DNA of 64,000 nucleotides from Caryophanales bacterium UBA5603 (GTDB taxonomy: Bacteria > Bacillota_I > Bacilli_A > Izemoplasmatales > Hujiaoplasmataceae): contig DILB01000002.1 of the NCBI GenBank assembly GCA_002424815.1, positions 76,838 to 140,837 of the forward strand. Reading direction: 5' to 3'. Positions 1-9,797 of this stretch are shown here, in pieces; position 1 is the stretch's first letter, and each line of letters begins with the position of its first letter. The position numbers and the translations under genes were made by a program. The notes beneath the pieces were generated by a model. The model had not been told where the DNA came from. It did not search any database and saw nothing but the letters and a program-made list of their open reading frames with translations.

Positions 1-1940
1 ACCCTGAGCGGATAACCATGCCCGATATCGACATGGATTTTCCTGATGATAAACGCGATGAGGTTATTCGTTATGTTGTTGATAAATACGGAAAAGATCA
101 TGTGACCAATATTATCGCTTTTGGTACGTTCCAAGGGAAAAGCGCTATCCGAGATGCAGCAAGGATTTTAAAAATTAATGATACCATCATTAATGAAATT
201 ACTTTGGGTGTTAGCGAAAACGATAACTCATTATCATTATATAAATTAGCAAATCCTGAAAAATATCATTATTTTATGAATGATCCTATCACTAAAGAAT
301 TACTTGAAGTATCAGAAAAACTCGAAGGTTTACCTAAACATATATCTACTCATGCTGCTGGAATAATTATTACTGATAAACCTATTACCAACTACGCTCC
401 AATTCAAAATGGATTAATGGGAATGTATCAGACCCAATATGAGGCTTCTGATTTAGAAGCGATAGGATTACTTAAGATTGATTTTTTAGGAATTCGAAAT
501 TTGACAATCATAGCTCGTGTAATAGACACAATCGAAAAAGAAACAGATCAAGTTATCGATATATATAAAACGCCAATGGATGATCAAAAAACATTCGAAC
601 TTTTGAAAAACGTTCGAACCATTGGAATATTTCAACTCGAATCCAAAGGCATGATGAATTTGGTTAGGAAAATGCAAATACATAATTTTGATGATATTGC
701 TGTATGTATTGCTTTATTTAGACCTGGCCCAATGGATAATATCCCTGCATATCTTGAAAGACGTTTTCAACAATCAAAGATTACCTATTTGCATCCGGAT
801 TTAGAACAAATCCTCAAAGATACCAAGGGAATCATCATTTATCAAGAACAAATCATGCAAATCGCCCATCAATTTGCCGGTTATACCATGGGAGAAGCTG
901 ATGTTCTCCGCCGTGCCGTATCAAAGAAAAAGGAAAGTGTTTTGATTCAAGAGCGGCAAATGTTTGTCAGAAAATGTGTTGAGAAAAATCATTCTGAAAC
1001 ATTAGCTAATGAAATATATGATTATATAGTTAAATTCGCAAATTATGGCTTTAACAAAGCTCATTCAGTTGTCTATGCGCTTGTTGCATATTGGATGGCT
1101 TATTTAAAAGCTAATTTTCCTTCTTATTTTATGGGAAGTTTGCTTGATAATGCAATTGGATCGGCCGCAGCCACAAATGAATACATTCGAGAATGTCGCA
1201 AACTCGGAATAAGAGTCTTACCGCCAAAAATTAACCATTCATTTAAATATTATCGCCGAGAAAAAGAAGGCATTCGTTATCCTTTTCTCGGTATACGTGG
1301 TATAGGTCCAGTCATTGCTGACAAAATGGAATTAATGATGAAAGAACGTAATATTACTTCCTTTATAGACTTTATTCGTCGCAGCGAAGGTATCAATTCA
1401 AAAGCCATCGAATCGATGATTATGGTTGGTATGTTTGATGATTTTCCACAAACCAAACAAACACTAATAAACAATCTTAAGCAGATTGAAAGTTTTATCT
1501 CTTTCAATCAATTCTCTGATGACGATAAATTCATTTATCTTGAGAGTGAAGAATATGATTTTGAATACTTAAACAAAATTGAACGTGAACTTTTAGGAAT
1601 CAATTTAAGATATCATTTGCTAGGTGAATACACAGATACTATTGAAAAAAATGGTTACATGACACCTTCAGAAATTGATGATCTCAAACCAGATCATTAT
1701 AAAATTGCCGGAGTTCTTTCTCGTGTAAAAATTATCAAAACCAAATCAGGACAAGATATGGCATTTATCGAAATTGAAGATCAGTTTACTTCGTTTGAAG
1801 GTGTAATATTTTCAGATGTCTGGGCGCGGTTTGTATCAAAAATAAATAAAGGATCAGTTTATATCTTTGAAGGAAATTTGGAAATAAGAAATCAAAAAAA
1901 ACAGATGATAATTCAAAACATCTATGATATTAAGAGGTAA
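1..1940 (+). CDS. dnaE: DNA polymerase III subunit alpha, 5' end cut off
   Basis: Replicative DNA polymerase of the C family. The frame is open from base 3, and the visible part begins just before the palm motif PDIDMDF, which carries two catalytic aspartates; the third lies in KIDFLGIRNL. Further on are the helix-hairpin-helix stretch GIRGIGPVIADKM and a C-terminal OB fold (about the last 90 residues). The ATG at 18 is internal, not a start, because PERITMPDID reads through it as in the family. The PHP domain and half of the palm lie outside the window. It ends 4 bases before pfkA, so the two are probably cotranscribed. Confidence 0.95.
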   Translation, partial: PERITMPDIDMDFPDDKRDEVIRYVVDKYGKDHVTNIIAFGTFQGKSAIRDAARILKINDTIINEITLGVSENDNSLSLYKLANPEKYHYFMNDPITKELLEVSEKLEGLPKHISTHAAGIIITDKPITNYAPIQNGLMGMYQTQYEASDLEAIGLLKIDFLGIRNLTIIARVIDTIEKETDQVIDIYKTPMDDQKTFELLKNVRTIGIFQLESKGMMNLVRKMQIHNFDDIAVCIALFRPGPMDNIPAYLERRFQQSKITYLHPDLEQILKDTKGIIIYQEQIMQIAHQFAGYTMGEADVLRRAVSKKKESVLIQERQMFVRKCVEKNHSETLANEIYDYIVKFANYGFNKAHSVVYALVAYWMAYLKANFPSYFMGSLLDNAIGSAAATNEYIRECRKLGIRVLPPKINHSFKYYRREKEGIRYPFLGIRGIGPVIADKMELMMKERNITSFIDFIRRSEGINSKAIESMIMVGMFDDFPQTKQTLINNLKQIESFISFNQFSDDDKFIYLESEEYDFEYLNKIERELLGINLRYHLLGEYTDTIEKNGYMTPSEIDDLKPDHYKIAGVLSRVKIIKTKSGQDMAFIEIEDQFTSFEGVIFSDVWARFVSKINKGSVYIFEGNLEIRNQKKQMIIQNIYDIKR

Positions 1941-1944
1941 TAAA

Positions 1945-2898
1945 ATGAGAAAAATCGGTGTTTTAACTTCCGGTGGCGATGCGCCTGGCATGAATGCTGC
2001 AATTCGAGGCGTCGTAAGAACAGCATTGTATTATGGTTATGAAGCTTATGGTATCTATGATGGATACAAGGGTTTAGTTGAGAACAAGATAAAACAGTTG
2101 TATAGAAATGATGTTGGCCAGATTTTGACTCACGGAGGAACTATTTTAGGTTCCTCACGTTTACCTGAATTTATAGAGGAAAGAGTTAGACAGAAAGCGG
2201 TTGATAACCTAAAATTATTGGGAATCGATGCGCTTGTTGTGATTGGTGGAGACGGAACATATCGTGGAGCGATGGATCTAAATAAAATGGGTATTAATTG
2301 TATTGCATTACCAGGAACTATCGATAATGATATTGCATCGACTGAATACACAATAGGTTTTTTTACCGCTCTTGATACAGCCATCTGGGCAATTGATAAA
2401 TTGCGAGATACATCATTTTCGCATCAACGATGTACTGTTGTTGAAGTGATGGGAAGAGCTTGTGGAGATCTTTCGATTTATTCAGGAATTGCCTGTGGCG
2501 CAGAAATTGTCATAACAAAAGAAACTGGATTTAATCGAGATGAAGTTCTCGCTCAAATTCGTGGAGCAAAAGCAAAAGGGAAAAGACATCTGATTATTGT
2601 TGTTGCTGAAAATATGCTTAATGTTTTTGATTTAGCTAAAGATATTCAAATCAATACTGAATATGAGACACGAGCAACGGTTCTAGGACATATTCAACGC
2701 GGTGGCAATCCAAGTTCTTTTGACCGCATTTTAGCTTCAAAAATGGGATCTTATGCAGTAGAATTATTACGTCAAGGATTAAGCGGCAAGGCTGTTTGCT
2801 CTCGCGGAATAGAAATTGACAATATTGATATTAATCAAGCTTTAACAAAAGTTAAAATGACCACAGACCTTTATGATTATTTAGAAAAACTGAATTAA
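1945..2898 (+). CDS. pfkA: ATP-dependent 6-phosphofructokinase
   Basis: Phosphorylates fructose 6-phosphate to fructose 1,6-bisphosphate, the committed step of glycolysis, in the cytoplasm. At 317 residues it has the usual bacterial PfkA length. Visible motifs are TSGGDAPGMNAAIR at the N-terminus (ATP site), GGDGTYRGA, the substrate/catalytic motif PGTIDNDI, EVMGRACG, and HIQRGGNPSSFDR. The ATG at 1945 is chosen because AAGAGG at 1932-1937 sits 7 bases upstream; a longer in-frame reading from 1924 would overlap dnaE without a ribosome site. In many Firmicutes dnaE and pfkA are separated by accD-accA; here those genes lie in the fatty-acid operon instead. No pyk follows. Confidence 0.96.
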   Translation: MRKIGVLTSGGDAPGMNAAIRGVVRTALYYGYEAYGIYDGYKGLVENKIKQLYRNDVGQILTHGGTILGSSRLPEFIEERVRQKAVDNLKLLGIDALVVIGGDGTYRGAMDLNKMGINCIALPGTIDNDIASTEYTIGFFTALDTAIWAIDKLRDTSFSHQRCTVVEVMGRACGDLSIYSGIACGAEIVITKETGFNRDEVLAQIRGAKAKGKRHLIIVVAENMLNVFDLAKDIQINTEYETRATVLGHIQRGGNPSSFDRILASKMGSYAVELLRQGLSGKAVCSRGIEIDNIDINQALTKVKMTTDLYDYLEKLN

Positions 2899-2963
2899 AC
2901 GATGTATAAAATTACTATCGATTATTGAGTTGCTCTATCCATTAAAATCAACCTGAAAAAAGG

Positions 2964-2992
2964 TTTACATTTTTTGGTTTTGCGACTATAAT
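2964..2992 (+). promoter_or_regulatory. Sigma-A type promoter for the nucleoside-uptake operon
   Basis: TTTACA (2964-2969), a 17-base spacer and a perfect TATAAT (2987-2992). It lies 45 bases upstream of the lipoprotein ATG, whose ribosome site is a strong GGAGGG. A short AACCT/AGGTT hairpin (2950-2965) overlaps the -35 and may weakly end pfkA transcription. Confidence 0.8.
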
Positions 2993-3036
2993 ATGTGTAA
3001 GAATATTTATATTCTAAAAAAAACGGAGGGAAACAA

Positions 3037-4182
3037 ATGAAGAAAGCACTATTAGCATTTGCATTGGCATTAGTATCTGTTTTCACTTTAGTTGCTTGTA
3101 CTGGAGGCAACTATGAAATTGCTATGATCACTGACTCCGGCGGAATTGACGACAAGTCATTCAACCAAGGAACATGGGAAGGCATCGTTGAGTATGCAAC
3201 TGCTCATGAGAAAGCTTACAAGTACTACAAGCCAAGAGAAGTTTCAGATACAGCTTACCTTAGAGCTATCAAATTAGCTGTTAGAGGCGGAGCTAAAATC
3301 GTTATCACTCCTGGGTTCTTATTTGAAACAGCAATCTATGAAGCCCAAAATCTTTATCCAGAAGTTAAATTTGTTTTGATTGATGGCGAACCTCATAATG
3401 CTGATTATTCTGTATTTGAAACTAAACCCAATACATTAAACGTATTGTTTGATGAACATGAAGTTGGCTTCTTTGCAGGATACGCTGCAGTTTATGGCGG
3501 ATTGACCAACCTTGGTTTCTTCGGTGGAATGGCTGTTCCAGCCGTTCAACGTTTTGGTATCGGTTTCGTAGCTGGCGCTTATTATGCCGCTGTTGAACTC
3601 GACATCGATATTACTTTTACCGCGGAACACTATGAATATCTTGGATCTTTCGCTCCAACACCAGAAGCGAAATCCAAAGCAGCAACATGGTACAGTGCAG
3701 GCGTTTCTGTTATTTTCGCAGCAGCTGGCGGAGCCGGTTCATCTGCAATGGCTGCAGCTGTTGAAGCAACTGGTAGCAAATATGTTATCGGCGTTGACAA
3801 AGACCAATCTGGAGATTCAACATCTGTTATTACCTCAGCACTTAAGGGTGTTGGAGAAGCAGCTATCTCTGCATTAACTGATTTCTATAGCGGAAATTGG
3901 GTTGGCGGAAGAACAATTAGTCTTGGTTCAGCTGAAGGCGGCGTAGGACTTCCATCTGATTTCTCAAGATTTGGAACTAACGCTGCAGCAGTTAAAACAG
4001 CTTATGACGCTTTATTTGCAAAAGTCGTAGCTGGCGAAGTTTTAATTGATTTAGAAGGTACTGCAAATGACATTTACAACGTTCCAACTAATGATCGTGC
4101 TAGCTTAGGCGCTTTCTTAACAGCTCTTGGAATCAGCAATGCAGCATTAGTTGCAAAAGCCGAACCAGCTCCAGCAGCATAA
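3037..4182 (+). CDS. BMP-family nucleoside-binding lipoprotein
   Basis: Probable substrate-binding lipoprotein of an ABC importer for nucleosides (BMP/PnrA/Med family). The N-terminus is a lipoprotein signal peptide: MKK, a hydrophobic stretch and the lipobox LVAC with the lipidated Cys near residue 21. The mature part starts with IAMITDSGGIDDKSFNQGTW, the hallmark of the family. The C-terminus is rich in alanine and proline. It heads an operon with a double ATPase and two permeases, the standard set for this transporter type. The exact ligand cannot be read from sequence; purine or pyrimidine nucleosides are inferred from the family. Codon use is less AT-biased than that of neighbours, as expected for a highly expressed protein. 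Confidence 0.9.
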   Translation: MKKALLAFALALVSVFTLVACTGGNYEIAMITDSGGIDDKSFNQGTWEGIVEYATAHEKAYKYYKPREVSDTAYLRAIKLAVRGGAKIVITPGFLFETAIYEAQNLYPEVKFVLIDGEPHNADYSVFETKPNTLNVLFDEHEVGFFAGYAAVYGGLTNLGFFGGMAVPAVQRFGIGFVAGAYYAAVELDIDITFTAEHYEYLGSFAPTPEAKSKAATWYSAGVSVIFAAAGGAGSSAMAAAVEATGSKYVIGVDKDQSGDSTSVITSALKGVGEAAISALTDFYSGNWVGGRTISLGSAEGGVGLPSDFSRFGTNAAAVKTAYDALFAKVVAGEVLIDLEGTANDIYNVPTNDRASLGAFLTALGISNAALVAKAEPAPAA

Positions 4183-4223
4183 AAATCATAATTATCAATA
4201 ATTATTAATATGTAATTCTATGT

Positions 4224-4261
4224 AGAAGGAAGGATATCGAGCATCAATCCTTCCTTCTTTT
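4224..4261 (+). terminator. Hairpin with T-run between lipoprotein gene and its transporter genes
   Basis: AGAAGGAAGGAT (4224-4235) pairs perfectly with ATCCTTCCTTCT (4247-4258) around an 11-base loop, followed by TTTT. It lies inside the operon and probably lowers expression of the membrane genes relative to the binding protein. Confidence 0.85.
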
Positions 4262-4300
4262 AGATTACAATTTAGATACAACATTTTTAGAGGTGATTAC

Positions 4301-5836
4301 ATGGATTATGTCATTGAAATGCTCAATATTACAAAAATTTTTGGAACATTAAGAGCTAACGACGATATTACATTCCAATTAAAAAAAGGAGAAGTGCACG
4401 CTTTAGTCGGTGAAAACGGAGCTGGAAAAAGCACTCTCATGTCAATACTTTTTGGTTTGTATCAACCAGATTTAGGTGAAATCCGATATAATAGTAATCC
4501 CGTTTTAATCCACAACCCCAATGATGCAAATCGTCTAAAAATTGGTATGGTTCACCAACATTTTAAATTGGTGGATATCTTTACGGTGACTGAAAATATC
4601 ATTTTAGGGATGGAAGATACTAAAAATGGTTTTCTTACTTTAGAAAACTCTCGCAAACGTATATTGGCTTTGCGTGAACAATATAAATTATTTGTCGATC
4701 CAGATGCTTATATTAAAGATATCAGTGTAGGCATGCAGCAGCGTGTTGAAATACTTAAGATGTTATATCGCGATGCAGATATTTTAATATTTGATGAACC
4801 TACAGCAGTTCTGACGCCTCAGGAAATCGATGAGTTAATGAATACAATAAAAAATTTTAAAAAAGAAGGAAAATCAATTGTCATAATTACTCATAAATTA
4901 TCTGAAGTTATGGCAGTAGCTGATCGTTGTACCGTTTTACGTAAAGGGAAATGTATCGGTACTGTTGAAGTAAAAGATGTTAATGTTGATATTCTTGCAG
5001 AAATGATGGTCGGGCGTAAAATCAGTTTTGATATTGAGAAAAAACCAGCCGTCATAAAAGATGAAATTTTTCGAGCTGACAATATCAATGTTTTTAACCA
5101 TGAAAAAAACAAATATGATGTTCAAGAGGTCAGTTTTAAAGTTAATTCTGGAGAAATTGTTGGAATTGCAGGTATCGAAGGTAACGGGCAAACAGAATTA
5201 ATCAACGTGATTACGGGTTTAAAAAATATAACCTCTGGAAAGATTTTCTTTAAAAATCACGACATTACACATGCTTCAATTCGTAAAAAATTAGAATTAG
5301 GTATTGGTCATATACCTGAAGATCGACATAAACATGGATTAGTCCTTGACTTCAATCTTGCGGAAAACTTGATTTTGCAATCATATTATTTACCTCAGTT
5401 TCAAAAATATGGATTATTACAAAAAAATGAAATTTACCGACATTCGGAGAATCTTATTACTCGATATGATATTCGCACAGGATCTGGCTCAATCTCCAAA
5501 GCCCGTTCTATGTCGGGAGGTAACCAACAAAAAGCAATTATTGCCAGAGAAATTTCTCGAGACCCAGAACTTCTTATAGCAGTTCAACCGACTCGAGGCC
5601 TTGATATTGGTGCTATAGAATATATCCATGACAAGATTATCGAAGAACGCGATAATGGAAAAGGCGTTTTGTTAATATCACTTGAACTCGATGAGACAAT
5701 GAATCTTTCTGATCGAATTTTAGTTATGTTTGAAGGACGAATCGTCGCAGAATTAGATCCAAAGAAAACTTCTTTCCAAGAGATAGGCCTTTATATGTCT
5801 GGGTCGAAAAAGGGAGTGATTGCTGATGAAACTTAA
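4301..5836 (+). CDS. Nucleoside ABC transporter, double ATP-binding protein
   Basis: Energy-coupling subunit with two ABC domains in one chain (511 residues), as in NupA/YufO. The first domain has Walker A GENGAGKST, signature SVGMQQRVEIL and Walker B ILIFDEPTAVL. The second has a degenerate Walker A (GIEGNGQTE), signature MSGGNQQKAIIAREI and VQPTRGLDIGA in place of a canonical Walker B, which is usual for this family. The ATG at 4301 follows AGAGGTGA. The 3' end overlaps the next gene by 11 bases, indicating translational coupling. Works with the BMP lipoprotein and the two permeases downstream. Confidence 0.92.
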   Translation: MDYVIEMLNITKIFGTLRANDDITFQLKKGEVHALVGENGAGKSTLMSILFGLYQPDLGEIRYNSNPVLIHNPNDANRLKIGMVHQHFKLVDIFTVTENIILGMEDTKNGFLTLENSRKRILALREQYKLFVDPDAYIKDISVGMQQRVEILKMLYRDADILIFDEPTAVLTPQEIDELMNTIKNFKKEGKSIVIITHKLSEVMAVADRCTVLRKGKCIGTVEVKDVNVDILAEMMVGRKISFDIEKKPAVIKDEIFRADNINVFNHEKNKYDVQEVSFKVNSGEIVGIAGIEGNGQTELINVITGLKNITSGKIFFKNHDITHASIRKKLELGIGHIPEDRHKHGLVLDFNLAENLILQSYYLPQFQKYGLLQKNEIYRHSENLITRYDIRTGSGSISKARSMSGGNQQKAIIAREISRDPELLIAVQPTRGLDIGAIEYIHDKIIEERDNGKGVLLISLELDETMNLSDRILVMFEGRIVAELDPKKTSFQEIGLYMSGSKKGVIADET

Positions 5837-7040
5837 GATTATACTGGCTAAAGTATGGAAAAGCTTCAAAGGGCTTTTTCAAATGAGCCGATATCAAGGT
5901 GCGATACCCTCTTTAATATCAATCGGATTTGGTATTGTATTTGGAATATTAACGATGTTTATTATTTGGATATTAGCTTTAACAAAAGTATTTAATACAA
6001 CGAATATGCCAGAGTTTTTCTACGGCGTTGCTGTTTTGCTTGCCGGAGGCTTTAACGAAGGTATGGATAGTATTGGGGATATGTTATATGCCGCAGCTCC
6101 TTTGATTCTTGCCGGTTTATCAGTCGGTTTTGCTTTTAAAACGGGATTGTTTAATATTGGCGCTCCTGGTCAAATTGTTGTTGGTGGTTTGACCGCCATA
6201 ACGATTGGATTAAAAATTACATTACCCGCTCCTTGGCATTGGATGTTAGCCTTAATTGCCGGAGTGATTGCAGCTGGATTATGGGGTTTGATTATTGGTG
6301 CCTTAAAAGCTTTGCTCAATGTTCATGAAGTTGTTGCCTCAATTATGATGAATTATATCTCGATATACACAGCTTTTTTAATTATCAAAGGTAATAATAT
6401 GGTCAATACTCAGACTTCACAAACGTTACAATTACCAGCATCAGCACTATTACCCCATGGGGAAGTTGCGTTGTTCGCTTATTACGACATGAATATTGGA
6501 ATAATAATAGCTATTCTTGCCGTTATTATTTTATATATTGTACTAAATAAGACAACACTTGGGTACCAATTGAAAGCGGTAGGTTTTAATAAAGACGCTA
6601 GTAAATATGCAGGTATGAACACTAAACGTAACATTATGATTTCTATGACCATCTCTGGAATGCTTGCTGGATTGGCTGGGGCCATATTAATTATGGTTAG
6701 CGGAAAATACTTTCAACTTACCAAAGAAGCTATGATGGCCGAAGTCATGTCGGTTGGATTTGATGGCATTTCAGTCGCTTTATTAGGTTTATCGCAACCG
6801 GTTGGAGCATTGTTTGCTGGGTTATTTTTATCTTATATTCGCCAAGGTGGTTATTATTTGAATTTAGCTAACTATATGGCGGAAATGGCAGATGTCATTA
6901 CAGCTGTTATTATATATTTCAGTGCATTATCAACTGCCTTATATGCGCTTGTAAAAAACCGAAAAATCAAATTTGAGGCGTTAAAGAAGATTAGAATCTC
7001 CAAACGCAAGCAAGAGATTAAAGAAAGGGGTGAAATCTGA
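5826..7040 (+). CDS. Nucleoside ABC transporter permease 1
   Basis: Integral membrane permease of the branched-chain amino-acid/ribose type (BPD_transp_2), about 404 residues with roughly ten hydrophobic segments and a basic C-terminal tail. Landmarks are GLFNIGAPGQ and the coupling-loop region around ATTLGYQLKAVGFNKDASKYAGMN. The ATG at 5826 is preferred over a TTG at 5820 because GGGAG at 5812-5816 is then 9 bases upstream. It overlaps the ATPase gene and ends in TGATG, sharing one base with the next permease. With that partner it forms the heterodimeric channel of the nucleoside importer. Confidence 0.9.
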   Translation: MKLKIILAKVWKSFKGLFQMSRYQGAIPSLISIGFGIVFGILTMFIIWILALTKVFNTTNMPEFFYGVAVLLAGGFNEGMDSIGDMLYAAAPLILAGLSVGFAFKTGLFNIGAPGQIVVGGLTAITIGLKITLPAPWHWMLALIAGVIAAGLWGLIIGALKALLNVHEVVASIMMNYISIYTAFLIIKGNNMVNTQTSQTLQLPASALLPHGEVALFAYYDMNIGIIIAILAVIILYIVLNKTTLGYQLKAVGFNKDASKYAGMNTKRNIMISMTISGMLAGLAGAILIMVSGKYFQLTKEAMMAEVMSVGFDGISVALLGLSQPVGALFAGLFLSYIRQGGYYLNLANYMAEMADVITAVIIYFSALSTALYALVKNRKIKFEALKKIRISKRKQEIKERGEI

Positions 7041-8041
7041 TGATTTTTGCCGTATCTTTTTATGATCTTCTTGGAAACACGATTCTCACCATGATTCCAC
7101 TTTTAATTGTTGCCATTGGTGCTATGATATGTGAACGAAGTGGAGTTACTAACATTGCACTTGAAGGAATCATGATTATGGGTGCGTTTGTATCAATATG
7201 GATTATTAGCCGGCTAGAATGGCACTGGGTCGAAGGTGTAAAGACTTATTGGGCCAATACCAATTGGGAAAAAACATTTTTATTATTGATAGGTTTTTTG
7301 ATTGGCGGAATTGTAGGATTGCTCTTTTCATGGTTTCATGCATACGCATCAATCTCAATGAAAGCCGACCAAACGATCTCTGCTACAGCATTAAATTTAA
7401 TTGCTCCCGCCTTAGCATTCTATATTGCAAGAACATTTATAGGCGGAAGACAAGTATTTTTCACAACCTCTTTTATGATGAATCGAGTCGGTTTTTTAGC
7501 AGATATTCCTGTGCTTGGCGATCTATTTTTTAAAAGGGTTAATTCAGGCTTATATCTTGGTATTATAATTTTAATCATTGCTTATTTCTTTGTATATAAA
7601 ACAAGAGAAGGTCTTCGATTGAGAGCATGTGGCGAAAACCCACATGCCGCAGATTCTTTAGGTGTCAATATTTATAAGGTTCGATATAGAGCTGTACTAA
7701 TATCAGGTTTTTTAGCTGGCGCAGGTGGTTTTCTTTTTGCAGTTTCAACGGCAACTTCATTTGAGGGAACTGTTTCAGGATACGGATTTCTTGCGATTGC
7801 TGTTCTAATATTTGGTAACTGGAAACCTTTCAGAATTCTCTTCGCCGCTTTCTTCTTTGGGCTAATGACAACGATTGGAGCAGGGGGCAATTCTATCGAT
7901 TTTATTCGTGCTTTGGGATTACCTTCTGATTTCTATCCAATGGTACCATATTTAGCAACACTCATCGTATTGTCATTTTCAAGTCGATCTTCGAGAGCAC
8001 CAAAAGCAGCTGGAAAAGTATACGATCAAGGTACTCGATAA
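7040..8041 (+). CDS. Nucleoside ABC transporter permease 2
   Basis: Second channel subunit of the BMP-type importer, 333 residues. It carries the family stretch GVTNIALEGIMIMGAF near the N-terminus and the conserved RACGENPHAADSLGVNIY in the coupling region, with hydrophobic segments throughout. Its start codon overlaps the preceding stop (TGATG). It is the last gene of the operon and is followed by a strong terminator hairpin. Confidence 0.92.
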   Translation: MIFAVSFYDLLGNTILTMIPLLIVAIGAMICERSGVTNIALEGIMIMGAFVSIWIISRLEWHWVEGVKTYWANTNWEKTFLLLIGFLIGGIVGLLFSWFHAYASISMKADQTISATALNLIAPALAFYIARTFIGGRQVFFTTSFMMNRVGFLADIPVLGDLFFKRVNSGLYLGIIILIIAYFFVYKTREGLRLRACGENPHAADSLGVNIYKVRYRAVLISGFLAGAGGFLFAVSTATSFEGTVSGYGFLAIAVLIFGNWKPFRILFAAFFFGLMTTIGAGGNSIDFIRALGLPSDFYPMVPYLATLIVLSFSSRSSRAPKAAGKVYDQGTR

Positions 8042-8049
8042 AAAATAGG

Positions 8050-8075
8050 AAAGCGCTGATTTCAGCGCTTTTTTT
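8050..8075. terminator. Bidirectional terminator between convergent genes
   Basis: AAAGCGCTG (8050-8058) and CAGCGCTTT (8063-8071) form a 9-bp stem with a 4-base loop, then a T-run. The minus-strand gene ends at 8074, so the hairpin can serve both directions. Confidence 0.85.
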
Positions 8076-9714
8076 AATATTCAAAAACTGATTTTCCACC
8101 CGGGAAATACACTACAATTAAATAACCTGAGTGGTATTTTGTTACAACGCTATATTTATATAAATCGTCAATTTTCAATTCTGGATGAAGATAATGAAAG
8201 TCCTTGAGAATAGCATTTCTAAATATTTTTTCATTCGTCTTATCCCACCAAATTTTTGGTTTGATATTACTGCGCATGAGATATTCATATTTTAATAAAT
8301 CAAAAATATCTCTGTGATTTTTAAAGTTCGATTTCTGAATATATTCATTAAGATTGAAAAACAAATCAGATAGTTGGAAACGATGAAAATCAAAACTAAT
8401 CGATTGTAAATAATGGCCGATTTGATTAAAAAATTGAAATGGAGAATTTTGCGCCTCCATTATATATAGCATAGTCGATGGCATATATCCTTTATTCCAA
8501 TATAAATCTAAAGACGATTCGACTAAATGGATTTCTTTAATATCTTCTTTAGATAAGGATTGACTAGAAAATATCTCATAAGGAGGGAATTCATCATACT
8601 TATAATCGTATTTTAATGCCTGGTCCCTGATTTTAGTGCCTCTAAGCATTTTTAAAAATCCGAGTTGAAGCTCTTTAGCTCGTAAATCGAAAACCTCATT
8701 AAAAGTTTGTTCGAATCGACTAAGATTTTCCATTGGTAACCCAGCAATCAAATCTAGATGAAGATCAATAATTCCGGCAGATTGAATTAATCGAATATTA
8801 TTAAATAGTTTATCATTATTTTGATGACGATTAACTGATAGATTTGTGATTTCATTCGTTGATTGAATTCCAATTTCGAAGCGAAACAAACCTTTTGGTG
8901 CTTCAGCATTTAATAGATTAATTAATTCGATTGGCAATAAATCACCTGTTATTTCAAATTGAAATTGCGTGCCTTCTTGATGATTTTCGATTAAAAATCT
9001 AAATAATTCGAGCGAGTGATCAATTTTATAGTTGAAAGTACGATCCAAAAATTTGTAAGTTTTAGCTCCAGATTTCATGAGGTGAAGAATATCAGATTTC
9101 ACTCGATTTAAGTCAAAAAAACGGACTTTATTTTCTAGCGATGCAAGACAATAAGAACATTGATAAGGACATCCACGAGAAGTTTCGACATACTGAATTT
9201 TTGATGATAGAATAGATGAGTTGTTTTCAAGTAAGTAAGGATCTTTCAAACTATTTAGATTTTCAATCATTGTTGGTTTTTTACAAATATTCATATCGTT
9301 TTCTCGATAACTTAAACCTTTGATAGAGTGAAAACTCGAGCGATTTATGATTGCGTTGATTAATTCACGAAAAGCTATCTCGCCTTCACCAGCAATTAAA
9401 AAATCCGTCTTTGAATTTAACATATAGTATTCTGGTTCATAACTTACTTCGGGTCCGCCAATGATTATAATTGTTTCTGATTTACTCTTGATAGATTCAA
9501 TTAATTTAATTATCAATTGAACATTCCAAAGATAAACTGAAAAAGCAACAATATTGGGTACTTGATCCATTATTGTTTTTTCGATTTTTTCGAAAGAATC
9601 TTTTATCGTGAACTCAAGAATTTCAGAATCAAAATCCAAATTAGCTTTCAAATAGCGAACAGCCATATTCGTATGTATATATTTTGAATCAATGCTAACA
9701 AGAAGAATTTTCAT
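8074..9714 (-). CDS. B12-binding-like radical SAM protein (DUF4080 type)
   Basis: Radical SAM enzyme of unknown substrate, 546 residues. Residues 1-130 form a Rossmann-like cobalamin-binding-type domain (MKILLVSIDSKYIHTNMA..., IIIIGGPEVSYEP, LIAGEGEIAFREL) but without a DxHxxG base-off motif. The [4Fe-4S] motif is C182-x3-C186-x2-C189 in RGCPYQCSYC. The long C-terminal part resembles DUF4080. Proteins of this architecture are common in Firmicutes and their reaction is not known to me. The start has a strong ribosome site, AGAGGGGGTGATT, on the minus strand. It is divergent from uvrB and convergent with the nucleoside operon. Confidence 0.85.
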   Translation of the reverse strand: MKILLVSIDSKYIHTNMAVRYLKANLDFDSEILEFTIKDSFEKIEKTIMDQVPNIVAFSVYLWNVQLIIKLIESIKSKSETIIIIGGPEVSYEPEYYMLNSKTDFLIAGEGEIAFRELINAIINRSSFHSIKGLSYRENDMNICKKPTMIENLNSLKDPYLLENNSSILSSKIQYVETSRGCPYQCSYCLASLENKVRFFDLNRVKSDILHLMKSGAKTYKFLDRTFNYKIDHSLELFRFLIENHQEGTQFQFEITGDLLPIELINLLNAEAPKGLFRFEIGIQSTNEITNLSVNRHQNNDKLFNNIRLIQSAGIIDLHLDLIAGLPMENLSRFEQTFNEVFDLRAKELQLGFLKMLRGTKIRDQALKYDYKYDEFPPYEIFSSQSLSKEDIKEIHLVESSLDLYWNKGYMPSTMLYIMEAQNSPFQFFNQIGHYLQSISFDFHRFQLSDLFFNLNEYIQKSNFKNHRDIFDLLKYEYLMRSNIKPKIWWDKTNEKIFRNAILKDFHYLHPELKIDDLYKYSVVTKYHSGYLIVVYFPGGKSVFEY

Positions 9715-9772
9715 GGAATCACCCCCTCTATTGTATCAAAATAATCTTGATTACTCCATTTATTTCAAGATA

Positions 9773-9781
9773 TGATATACT
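9773..9781 (+). promoter_or_regulatory. Extended -10 promoter of uvrB
   Basis: TGA-TATACT (TG motif plus -10 at 9776-9781) without a good -35 at the right distance. The predicted start of transcription would be about 10 bases before the uvrB ATG, giving a very short leader. Confidence 0.55.
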
Positions 9782-9797
9782 ATCAACGGGTGATAAA

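Noticed and set aside
18..20. ATG at 18 as the start of dnaE
   Set aside because: The residues before it (PERIT) are conserved in DnaE and the catalytic motif follows at once, so the gene begins outside the window.
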